From Rhodococcus rhodnii (GTDB lineage Bacteria > Actinomycetota > Actinomycetes > Mycobacteriales > Pseudonocardiaceae): a DNA stretch of 64,000 nucleotides. The stretch is from NCBI GenBank assembly GCA_000720375.1, contig JOAA01000045.1, positions 11,423 through 75,422 on the forward strand. Reading direction: 5' to 3'. Below are positions 28,531 to 36,037 of this stretch, piece after piece. Below the pieces are notes generated by a model that worked only from the letters and a program-made list of their open reading frames with translations, was not told the origin of the DNA and did no database searches. A program made the position numbers and the translations under genes. The stretch's first letter is position 1. Every line of letters starts with the position of its first letter.

Positions 28531-30147
28531 TCAGGCCAGCGGGCGCGGTGCGAAGGTGAACGCCGCCGCCGGCACGGGAACGCCGTAGGTACGCAACTGG
28601 TGTGCGCGAGTGACGACCGCAGCCCCTTCGAGGAGGTTGCGGGCGATCTGCACGACGGATCGATTCGCCGGCTCGGCCAGGAAAGTGCCTGCCGTCCACC
28701 GGTTGAACGCGCCCATCGCCGGACCGCACCAGATCTGGTAGTCCGTACGGCGAGACACCTCGCCGTCAATGGCCCAACGACTGGACTTGCCCAGATACCA
28801 ACGGAACAGCAGTGCCATCCGGTGCTTGGGATCATGCTCGGCCCTTGCCAGCTCCGCCGGGTCACGCCGCTGCCAGAAACAGGCTGTTTCCGACCAGATT
28901 TCGTCAATGGGAGCACGCAGGATGTCACGTTCGAGCTTGCCGCGGACTTCCGCCGGGATCTGCTCAAGACCGGAATGGCTTCGGTAGATGTCGTACAGCC
29001 GGGCGGCACGGGCGGCGAACATTGTGCCGCGACGCAACACTTGCAGCCGGACTCCCAGTTCGAACATGTCCGCCGCCGGCGCCATGGTCACGTCGGCGAC
29101 GTCCGCCTGTGCGAGCATGCGCTTGGCATCGTCCGACAGCCCGGCCTCGACCGACGCCTGGTTCACCGAGCCGGTCACGATGTACGCGGCACCAAGAGCG
29201 AACGCGGCCGCGACACCTTCAGGCGAGCCGAGGCCGCCCGCGGCGCCGACCCGGATCGGACGGGTATAGCCATGCCGACTGACCAGCTGATCTCGCAGCG
29301 CGATAACCGCCGGCAGCAAAGCACCAAGCGGCCGGTTGTCGGTGTGTCCCCCGCTGTCGGCTTCAACGGTGACGTCTTCGGCGACCGGCACCCGTGCCGC
29401 CAACCTGGCTTCGGCCTCCGTCAACTCCCCGCGCGCTACCAGCGCATCGAGCATTTTGACCGGCGCGGGTGACATGAACCGCTCGGCGACTTCGAGGCGA
29501 GAGACCTTGGCGAACAGCTGGGTGCGGCGTTCGATCCGTCCACTGTGGTCGGCGCGGAGACCGGTTGCCGCACACCGAACCACGGGCAGGGTCAGTCCCA
29601 TGAACGCCGACGCCGAGACCCGCGGGACTCCGCGGCGCACGAGCAGGTCGGCGACCCGCTCCTCGAGCTGCGGCTCGCCCGGCGAGTGGATGAGGTTCAC
29701 CCCCCAGTTCGAACCGCCGCCCACCTGGTCGACGAGCTCGTCGACGGCGCGCTCGACACGAACGAGGTCCAAGCCCGCGGCACCGAAGAAACCGAGCATC
29801 TCCGCGTGGGCCATCTCGATCACCATCCGCGTTGTGGCGATGCCGTTGGCCATCTCCCCTGCCACATAGGGAAAGCGCGTACAGTGCGTCGTACAGAAGG
29901 AGTGGCTGCCAAGCCACTCCGGATACAACGGCGGCAGCATGCCGACGATCTCTTGCCGATCGCCAGACACCGGTGGGCTACCCAGGGCGACCCCCACACA
30001 CGCGGCGGAGGTATCCGCCACGATGTGAAGCGGCTCGCGGATCTTCGCCACGGCCGCGGCTATCCCCTCGGGACTGAACTTCACCCTCGGTCCATCAGCG
30101 GGCCGGCCATCCACCTGTGCCGGTTCGGTCGTCGCGAAGCCGCTCAC
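28531..30147 (-). CDS. pfaD: PfaD-like trans enoyl reductase (FMN nitronate monooxygenase fold)
   Basis: 538 residues from the GTG at 30147, which overlaps the AMP-ligase stop. It has the TIM-barrel enoyl reductase features of PfaD: VKMLDALVARGELT, RVGAAGGLGSPEG, AAYIVTGSVNQ, and the C-terminal segment RMALLFRWYLGKSSRWA with a further PfaD-typical tail. These FMN enzymes act in trans on PUFA synthases to reduce enoyl intermediates in selected cycles. The length fits the family. It lies between the loading ligase and the PfaA-like gene in one operon; the gap to the next gene is 25 bases. Confidence 0.93.
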   Translation of the reverse strand: MSGFATTEPAQVDGRPADGPRVKFSPEGIAAAVAKIREPLHIVADTSAACVGVALGSPPVSGDRQEIVGMLPPLYPEWLGSHSFCTTHCTRFPYVAGEMANGIATTRMVIEMAHAEMLGFFGAAGLDLVRVERAVDELVDQVGGGSNWGVNLIHSPGEPQLEERVADLLVRRGVPRVSASAFMGLTLPVVRCAATGLRADHSGRIERRTQLFAKVSRLEVAERFMSPAPVKMLDALVARGELTEAEARLAARVPVAEDVTVEADSGGHTDNRPLGALLPAVIALRDQLVSRHGYTRPIRVGAAGGLGSPEGVAAAFALGAAYIVTGSVNQASVEAGLSDDAKRMLAQADVADVTMAPAADMFELGVRLQVLRRGTMFAARAARLYDIYRSHSGLEQIPAEVRGKLERDILRAPIDEIWSETACFWQRRDPAELARAEHDPKHRMALLFRWYLGKSSRWAIDGEVSRRTDYQIWCGPAMGAFNRWTAGTFLAEPANRSVVQIARNLLEGAAVVTRAHQLRTYGVPVPAAAFTFAPRPLA

Positions 30148-31964
30148 CGCGCGGCTTCCATGCCACGCACGTCCCGCCGAGACGTCGGGAACACCCCGAT
30201 TGTCGTCTGGGCCGCGTGGATCGCGCCGCTGAGGTAGGCGCGTCGGCATGCCGAACGGCGGATCTTGCCGCTAGTGGTCTTCTTGACCGTGCCCGCTGTG
30301 CCGAGCACAACCGCGTGACAGGTGATCTGGTGATCCTCCTGGACACGCCGGCGAACAGCCCGCAGGATCGCCTCCTGATCCGTGGGGTCCAGCCGCCCCC
30401 GACGAACTTCGACGAACAGCACGAGCCGCTCGTCCGGTGAATCGTCATCCGGCGGGACCGAGAAAGCGGCGAGCCCACCTGGCCGGACAAATGGATGAGC
30501 CTCGCGTGCACTGTCCTCGATGTCCTGCGGATACAGGTTGTGGCCCCGCAAGATGATCAGGTCCTTGTGGCGTCCGGTCACGAACAGTTCACCCTCGAAG
30601 AAGAATCCGAGGTCACCGGTCCGCAGGTACTCGCGCGAGGGCTCCTCGCCTTGAGCCCTGGCCCGGAAGACTTCCTCGGTCTCGTCGATCAATCCCCAGT
30701 AGCCGGCCGCATTGGTCGGGGAGTCGACCCAGATCTCACCGACGTGCCCGGGCGGGCATGGCCGACGGGTCTTCGGGTCCACGATGCGCACGTACGCCCC
30801 CGGCTTGGTGACCCGCCCACAGCTGAAGTACCTGACCGCGGGCCTATCCGAGGCACCGTCGAGCGGCACGGCGCGGCCAGCCTCGAGTTGCTGTTTGTCC
30901 AGTGTCAGTGCGGTCCTGCCACCCGCGGTCACCGACACGGAGCACTCTGCCAGCCCGTACCCGGCATAGAACGCGTCCGGCCGCAGCTTGCTGTCGGCGA
31001 AGGCATCCAGGAATGTACGAACCGTTGCCGGGCGTACCTGCTCGCCCGCCGAACCCACCAGCCGCAGCGAGCTCAGATCCCAGCTCCGCCGCTGCTCCGG
31101 CGAGGTCTTGCGGACCAGCAGCTCGTACGCGAAGTTCGGGGCCGCCGTGTGGGTCGCCCGGACCCGTGAGATCACGTCGAACCAGACCGCCGGCCGCTTC
31201 AGGAAAGTCAGCGGCGACATCAGATAGGTGTTCAGGCTGTTGCCCACGATGGTGTTGAGGATGACGGTGATCAGACCGAGATCATGGAAGTGCGGCAGCC
31301 AGAACACCCCTCGGGTATCCGGTCCCAGGCCAAGATCCTTGGCGTTGGCCCGCACCTCGTGCCAGAGGTTGCCATGGGTGATGATCACTCCCTTGGCCGA
31401 CCCGGTCGAGCCGGATGTGTACTGCAGGAATGCGGGCGTGTCCGCGGTGGGCGTATGCCAGGCTGCCGGCGTGGCTGGGCCTGGCGGGCAAAGATCGGTC
31501 TGGTACCAAGGGATCTCGGGCCAGCGAACCTCGCCGGTCGCATCAGCCCTGCTCAGCGCCTGATCAAGTTCGGTGCTGAACAGAACGACCCGGGCGCCGG
31601 AACTGTCCACGATCGTGGTGAGGGTGGCCATGTCGTGCTTGAGCTTGAACGGATTGGGTGGGCACACCGGAACCGGGAGCACTCCTGCCGCCAGGCAGCC
31701 GAGAAACGCCTTCACGAAGTCCAACGAGGGCATGTAGACGAGCACCGCCCGGTCTCCCACATGGACGCCCCATGACCGCAGTGACAGGGCGATCCCGTCC
31801 GCGGCCGCGGCGAGTTCGCCCACGGTGAGCGTCTCGTGATCCCTGCCCTTGTCATCGACGAAAGTGAAGAGAACCGCCTCAGGGGCAGACTCATGGAGCC
31901 GTCGAAATGCCGAGACAATCGAACCGGCATCTTGGACATCGCCTCTGCAGTTCTTTCGCGCCAT
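30144..31964 (-). CDS. Fatty acyl-AMP ligase (FAAL)-like adenylating enzyme
   Basis: About 606 residues of the ANL superfamily: YTSGSTGSAKGV (P-loop), HFHDLGLI, YGLAECSVSV and the C-terminal GRHKDLIILRGHNLYPQDIE and TTSGKIRR. The HxHDxGLI and YGLAE motifs and the overall pattern match FAALs, which adenylate a free fatty acid and transfer it to an ACP with no CoA step. The role is probably loading a starter, or re-loading a released chain. ATG 31964 was chosen because family homology begins soon after it; upstream TTG and GTG codons in frame (to 32054) are alternatives. It is the first gene of the ligase-pfaD-pfaA-pfaC operon. Confidence 0.9.
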   Translation of the reverse strand: MARKNCRGDVQDAGSIVSAFRRLHESAPEAVLFTFVDDKGRDHETLTVGELAAAADGIALSLRSWGVHVGDRAVLVYMPSLDFVKAFLGCLAAGVLPVPVCPPNPFKLKHDMATLTTIVDSSGARVVLFSTELDQALSRADATGEVRWPEIPWYQTDLCPPGPATPAAWHTPTADTPAFLQYTSGSTGSAKGVIITHGNLWHEVRANAKDLGLGPDTRGVFWLPHFHDLGLITVILNTIVGNSLNTYLMSPLTFLKRPAVWFDVISRVRATHTAAPNFAYELLVRKTSPEQRRSWDLSSLRLVGSAGEQVRPATVRTFLDAFADSKLRPDAFYAGYGLAECSVSVTAGGRTALTLDKQQLEAGRAVPLDGASDRPAVRYFSCGRVTKPGAYVRIVDPKTRRPCPPGHVGEIWVDSPTNAAGYWGLIDETEEVFRARAQGEEPSREYLRTGDLGFFFEGELFVTGRHKDLIILRGHNLYPQDIEDSAREAHPFVRPGGLAAFSVPPDDDSPDERLVLFVEVRRGRLDPTDQEAILRAVRRRVQEDHQITCHAVVLGTAGTVKKTTSGKIRRSACRRAYLSGAIHAAQTTIGVFPTSRRDVRGMEAAR

Positions 31965-32046
31965 CGAGACCAAGTCCACTCCAATTATCGTCGGGATTTC
32001 TGGGAACGTGATCCCATAGTTTGCTTGGCGGCCAGGACCCGAAAAA

Positions 32047-32066
32047 GGGGCCACGCAGCTGGCCCC
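32047..32066. promoter_or_regulatory. Putative cluster operator, copy 3, in a divergent promoter region
   Basis: GGGGCCA-CGCAGC-TGGCCCC with perfect arms, preceded by GAAAAA. It lies in the 300-base gap between the divergent AMP-ligase and KASIII genes, 83 bases from the ligase ATG, and could control both operons. Confidence 0.65.
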
Positions 32067-32264
32067 CCGCTGAATACCATCACACAGGGCCGCGTCGTGG
32101 AAAACGACCGCGGTTCAGGGCCGCGTGATTGGCCACTTTCAGCGCTTCTCCCGCGCCAGCACACTGACCCAGGTCATGCGGAGGCAATAGGGCGTGGTGC
32201 TTGAGCAGCGAAAGCGATTCTCCGCGGACTTGCTTCTTCGAACGGAACTGTCGAAAGGACCGAT

Positions 32265-33278
32265 GTGTCTCCTGACGCCCATATCGTGTCCACAGGCACC
32301 GCGCTTCCCGGTGAGCCCGTCGACAACGAAGCCATCGCCCGCAGGTTCGGCACGGATGTCGCTTCGGCCGAGGCGTTCATCGGCACCAGGCAACGACACT
32401 TCGCCGTGGACCTGAACACCGGCCAGGTCACGCACACCCTGACCGACCTCGGTGCGCAGGCTTGCGCGCAAGCCATGGCCAGGGCCGATCTGGAACCACG
32501 GGATGTGGATTTCCTCGTGCTCGGCACGTCGTCTCCGGACGCGCTCGTACCTGCCACGGTGAACCTGATCGCCGACCGGCTCGGAATCGACCAGGTGTCC
32601 ACCTACCAGCTGCAGTCGGGTTGCGCCGGTGCGCTGCAGGCGCTCGACCTCGCCTGCCGGCTGCTGGACGAGGAGCACCTGATCGGCTTGGTCGTCGGGG
32701 CCGACGTCTGTGTGAAGCACCTTGTGCTGGACCGGAACACGAATTCGGTCGGGCGGACGGGCCATGTGCTCTTCGGCGACGGGGACGGCGCCGGCGCGGC
32801 GGTGCTGGCGTCCGAACTGGTGCCCGGCTCCATCGCGGTGCGCCGTGTGCTCAACCGGTTCAGCGAGCTCAGCCGAACTCCCGGTCAGGTGGTCCGCTGG
32901 TTCGGCGCGGCCGACCTCGCTCGCCCGGAACAGCCCGTCGAGCAGGACCACAAGGCCATCGCGCAACGAGTGCCGCTCCTGGCCCGGCAGGCCATGCGGG
33001 AGGTGCTGGGAATGACCGGCTGGTATCAGGCATCCGTGTCGTACCTGCTCCCGCCGCAACTGCCTGGCCGCGTGCCACAGCACGTGGCCAACGAGCTCGG
33101 TCTGGCGGATGTGACGGAGATCAGCTGCGTCGCGGACGTCGGCAACGCCGGTAATGCCCTGCCGTTCTTCCAGCTCGACCTGCTACGCGATCGGATACTG
33201 GCCGAGGAGCGGGCGGTCGCGATCGCGATCGAGCCGAGCAAGTGGATCAAGGCGGCCGTCACCCTCGAAGGGATGTGA
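32265..33278 (+). CDS. 3-oxoacyl-ACP synthase III (KASIII/FabH-like) with an altered catalytic site
   Basis: 337 residues from GTG 32265 behind AAAGGA. The thiolase-fold nucleophile is present in LQSGCAGAL. Where FabH has the His of a PHQAN-type motif this protein reads LLPPQLPGR, so the His appears to be Pro. The later Asn is kept in VGNAGNAL. KASIII proteins start chains from acyl-CoA. Family members with changed triads act as acyltransferases that move acyl groups without decarboxylative condensation, so either priming or acyl transfer is possible here. It is the first gene of a plus-strand operon, divergent from the ligase operon and one base from the thioesterase start. Confidence 0.85.
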   Translation: MSPDAHIVSTGTALPGEPVDNEAIARRFGTDVASAEAFIGTRQRHFAVDLNTGQVTHTLTDLGAQACAQAMARADLEPRDVDFLVLGTSSPDALVPATVNLIADRLGIDQVSTYQLQSGCAGALQALDLACRLLDEEHLIGLVVGADVCVKHLVLDRNTNSVGRTGHVLFGDGDGAGAAVLASELVPGSIAVRRVLNRFSELSRTPGQVVRWFGAADLARPEQPVEQDHKAIAQRVPLLARQAMREVLGMTGWYQASVSYLLPPQLPGRVPQHVANELGLADVTEISCVADVGNAGNALPFFQLDLLRDRILAEERAVAIAIEPSKWIKAAVTLEGM

Positions 33279-33279
33279 C

Positions 33280-34014
33280 GTGAGCTCACGAACACCGACG
33301 CTGGTGTGTTTCCCGCATGCCGGTGGCGGCGCTTCGGCCTTTTGGGCGTGGCGACGGAACACCGAAACGAAGATCCACGTTCACCCAGTGAGTCTCCCCG
33401 GCCGGGATGATCGAAACGGCGAGCCCCTGCCGGCCGACATGACGGCTCTTGCTGAATCGCTGGCGCATGACCTGGCCGATGTCCTCGACGAGCCACATGT
33501 CCTGTTCGGGCACAGCATGGGTGGTCTGGTGGCGCACCAGGTGGCCAAACACCGATGGGCTGCGGGCAAGCGAATGGCTGACGCCCTCGTCGTGGCGGCG
33601 TGCCCGGCGCCACATCTGGTCTCGCCACTGGCCACCGTGGCCGATCTTGACGATGCCAGGCTGGCGATCGGACTTGACACCATCGGCGGGCTGCCCCCCG
33701 AGCTTCTTGATCGACCGCAGTGGATGAGTACTTTCCTGGAAGGCGTACGAGCTGATCTGAAGCTCTGCTTCGCCCATTCGTATCGCGCCGAGCCCCGGCT
33801 GCCATGTGCGATTCATGTGTTCGGCGGCGAACACGACCCGCTTGTTCGCAGGTCGGCGTTGGCCGGTTGGCGGCGGCACACGTCGGCGTCGTTCACCCTC
33901 AAGATGCTCGACGGGAACCATTTCCTGGCATCGGACGAGAATTCCGGGCTGCGGTCCGAAGTGTTCGCACTCGTCGAAAATGTCACCCATTCGGATGCGC
34001 CCCGGCCGCAGTAA
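33280..34014 (+). CDS. Type II thioesterase
   Basis: 244 residues, alpha/beta hydrolase of the editing thioesterase family. The N-terminal FPHAGGGASAF motif, Ser in FGHSMGGLVAH, Asp in GGEHDPLV and His in DGNHFLA are all intact. It removes aberrant acyl groups from carrier proteins. GTG 33280 lies one base after the KASIII stop, so translation is coupled. Its presence is normal in polyketide and peptide clusters. Confidence 0.92.
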   Translation: MSSRTPTLVCFPHAGGGASAFWAWRRNTETKIHVHPVSLPGRDDRNGEPLPADMTALAESLAHDLADVLDEPHVLFGHSMGGLVAHQVAKHRWAAGKRMADALVVAACPAPHLVSPLATVADLDDARLAIGLDTIGGLPPELLDRPQWMSTFLEGVRADLKLCFAHSYRAEPRLPCAIHVFGGEHDPLVRRSALAGWRRHTSASFTLKMLDGNHFLASDENSGLRSEVFALVENVTHSDAPRPQ

Positions 34015-34018
34015 CGCC

Positions 34019-34038
34019 AGGGCCAGCCGTCCGGCCCC
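34019..34038. promoter_or_regulatory. Putative cluster operator, copy 4 (inverted orientation)
   Basis: AGGGCCA-GCCGTC-CGGCCCC followed by TTTC, so the opposite strand reads GAAAGGGGCCG as copy 2 does. One mismatch per arm. It sits five bases after the thioesterase stop and 68 bases before the secreted peptide gene. Confidence 0.45.
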
Positions 34039-34105
34039 TTTCGGCAGCGGCTCCATGTTCTCCAGAATCACCGAGCCAATAACAACAACGAAAGGCAGAA
34101 CCAGC

Positions 34106-34345
34106 GTGCATCGAATCGCAAGGGTCATCCTCACAACCATGGCCGTCGCCGCCGTACCGGTCGCTCTCGCGGCGGGAGCGAATGCCGATCCGCATTCGCC
34201 GCGACCGGTGGCGTCCGGCCTGCATTTCGAATCGCAGGTCGACGGTATGCGTGCGGGGATCCGCATCGATCACTGTGGCGTGTCCCCATGGCTGTCCGAG
34301 GAAGACCTCGGGCTCGAGCTGAGCACTGGTATCGGCGGCTGCTGA
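34106..34345 (+). CDS. Small secreted protein of unknown function
   Basis: 79 residues from GTG 34106, behind AAAGG at eight bases. A Sec signal peptide is clear: HRIAR, then a hydrophobic stretch ILTTMAVAAVPVALAAG and an ANA cleavage site before DPHSP. The mature part is about 50 residues, acidic, with two Cys (DHCGVSPW and the C-terminal GIGGC) that could form a disulphide. I recognise no family. It sits within the plus-strand operon region between the thioesterase and the hydrolase, next to an operator copy, so co-regulation with the cluster is likely. It could be a surface or immunity-type protein; that is a guess. Confidence 0.65.
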   Translation: MHRIARVILTTMAVAAVPVALAAGANADPHSPRPVASGLHFESQVDGMRAGIRIDHCGVSPWLSEEDLGLELSTGIGGC

Positions 34346-34449
34346 TAGCCAGGACACAACGATCCAGTGCGGCATCGACCGATGGGGGATCGGCCGGCAC
34401 GTCGACTGCTGGCGGCCGATACCCCCATCGGCGAGCGGGAAAGGGCACC

Positions 34450-35265
34450 ATGAGCGGCACCCAGTTTCTGGAGCGACCCGGGGGGAAGCTCGCCTACTCC
34501 GTCACCGGAGCAGGACCACTTGTCGTTTGCTCTCCTGGGGTTGGTGATCTCAGAAGCACTTTCACCGACCTGACTCGCCTGCTCCTCGCCGGCGGCCTCC
34601 GGGTGGCGACGGTCGAATTGCGGGGTCACGGGGAGTCGAGTACCGACTGGCCGTCCTACACGGAAAACGACGTGGCGGACGACCTGCTCGCGCTCTCGAA
34701 AGAGCTGGACGATCGGCCGGCGGTGTTGCTGGGCAGCGACTACAGCGGCAGAGCCGCTGTCATCGCGGCGGCTAAAGCACCTGACGCCGTGGCCGGGATA
34801 GTATTGAGCCGGGCGTTCGTCAAGGACCCGCCGTACAACCCCACGAAGAGGGCGATGACGAGCCTGGCCGCGCTGCCGGGAGTGGGCCAGACGTTGTGGA
34901 TGTCCCACTGGCCAACGCTGTTCGCCACGAAACCGGCCAACTTTGAGCAGCGACGCCACGAACTGGCTGCCAGCCTGGCCGAACCCGGCCGGTTCGAGCC
35001 GGTCCGCGAAATGTTCAAGAGTGATCACGCCGCCGAGCAGGCACTCCCCGACGCCGGCTGTCCCGCACTGGTGGTCGTCGGCGACCGTGACCCGGACTGT
35101 CCGGATCCCGCCGCCGATGCGGCCGCCACAGCCGGTCGACTGGGCGGCCCTGCGACTGTGTTGGTGGTGCCGGACGCAGGCCACTATCCACACGCAGAGG
35201 ACCCTGAGAGGGTCGCCCTCGCGGTCGTCGCCTTCGTACGGGACTCGTGCCAGCTCGCTGAATGA
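34450..35265 (+). CDS. Alpha/beta hydrolase with an Asp at the nucleophile position
   Basis: 271 residues from ATG 34450. The lid-type alpha/beta hydrolase fold shows ELRGHGESS, an acid in VVVGDRDPD and His in DAGHYPHAEDPERV. The nucleophile elbow reads LLGSDYSGRAA. Aligned to the usual GHSMGG this puts Asp at the nucleophile site, as in epoxide hydrolases and haloalkane dehalogenases. If so, an epoxide- or ester-opening tailoring step is possible. It is the last plus-strand gene before a strong terminator and converges on the cupin gene. Confidence 0.8.
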   Translation: MSGTQFLERPGGKLAYSVTGAGPLVVCSPGVGDLRSTFTDLTRLLLAGGLRVATVELRGHGESSTDWPSYTENDVADDLLALSKELDDRPAVLLGSDYSGRAAVIAAAKAPDAVAGIVLSRAFVKDPPYNPTKRAMTSLAALPGVGQTLWMSHWPTLFATKPANFEQRRHELAASLAEPGRFEPVREMFKSDHAAEQALPDAGCPALVVVGDRDPDCPDPAADAAATAGRLGGPATVLVVPDAGHYPHAEDPERVALAVVAFVRDSCQLAE

Positions 35266-35277
35266 CCCGAACGGATT

Positions 35278-35316
35278 CGGCTTGATTCGACGTGAAACCC
35301 ACGTCGAATCAAGCCG
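35278..35316. terminator. Bidirectional terminator hairpin
   Basis: A perfect 17-base stem, CGGCTTGATTCGACGTG and its complement, with loop AAACC. It lies between the convergent hydrolase and cupin genes. Confidence 0.8.
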
Positions 35317-35421
35317 TCCCGGCAACTACGCGAAAGCCCGATCTTCTGTCCAAATTGGATATCATCTGTCGTTGTCAAGACAGTCGTCGTCCAGACAACG
35401 GATTCCGGGTGACCGAGCTGG

Positions 35422-35811
35422 TCACGGTATCTTCTCGGTGTCCACGTGACCGAGGTCTGCTCTTGGCGCCAGTGGGCAAAGGTGGAACACGACGCGCGCC
35501 TCCTCCTGACCGGCGTTGCGCACGCGGTGCCGGACGTTGCGCGGCACCAGTACGCCCTGGCCCGCGCACAAGGTGATCGGCTCGTCGTCGAGGTCCAGGG
35601 CCACGGCACCGCAGACCACGTACAGGAACTCGTCGGAGTACGGATGGTAGTGCTCGGTGATCCGTTCACCCGCCTTGAGGATCGCGACGCCGAGAAATCC
35701 GGTCGCCGCCCCAACCGTGGAGGGCGTGAGCAGCAAGCGAATGTCGCCACCTCGCTTGGTCACGGCGGGTACGTCATCGATACCTATTACGCGACGGACA
35801 TTCGTGGTCAT
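35422..35811 (-). CDS. TcmJ-like cupin, polyketide cyclase/modification protein
   Basis: A 129-residue single cupin domain from ATG 35811, behind GAGGAG by six bases; a longer frame upstream is not supported. Cupin motif 1 is EHYHPYSDEFLYVV and motif 2 lies around VPRNVRHRVRN. The C-terminal FHLCPLAPRADLGHVDTE is typical of the TcmJ/WhiE-ORFII group found in aromatic polyketide clusters, where these proteins assist folding or cyclisation of poly-beta-keto chains. Metal-binding His and Glu residues are present. In this cluster it suggests a cyclised or at least conformationally guided product, but no aromatic minimal PKS is visible. Confidence 0.85.
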   Translation of the reverse strand: MTTNVRRVIGIDDVPAVTKRGGDIRLLLTPSTVGAATGFLGVAILKAGERITEHYHPYSDEFLYVVCGAVALDLDDEPITLCAGQGVLVPRNVRHRVRNAGQEEARVVFHLCPLAPRADLGHVDTEKIP

Positions 35812-36017
35812 CCAGGACTCCTCGGTCGGCCGCGCCAGTGCATACGACAGCCAGGCGGCTGACGAACGGAATGCGTTAGCGCACTGGGCACTTCTCATCA
35901 ACACACTCTCCCGGTTGGCTTCCAGGAGGAGCTCCCCACGGCGCGACACACCCGCGAATCGGTGACTGCGCACAGGATCGCCGCGTTGATCGTGCCTCAA
36001 CCGGCCAATGGCGAAAA

Positions 36018-36037
36018 GCGGCCAGTCAACTGGCCCC
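36018..36037. promoter_or_regulatory. Putative cluster operator, copy 5
   Basis: GCGGCCA-GTCAAC-TGGCCCC, one mismatch to the perfect copies, preceded by GAAAA. It overlaps the last codons of the TrmB/LuxR regulator gene and lies 207 bases upstream of the cupin start. Confidence 0.5.
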
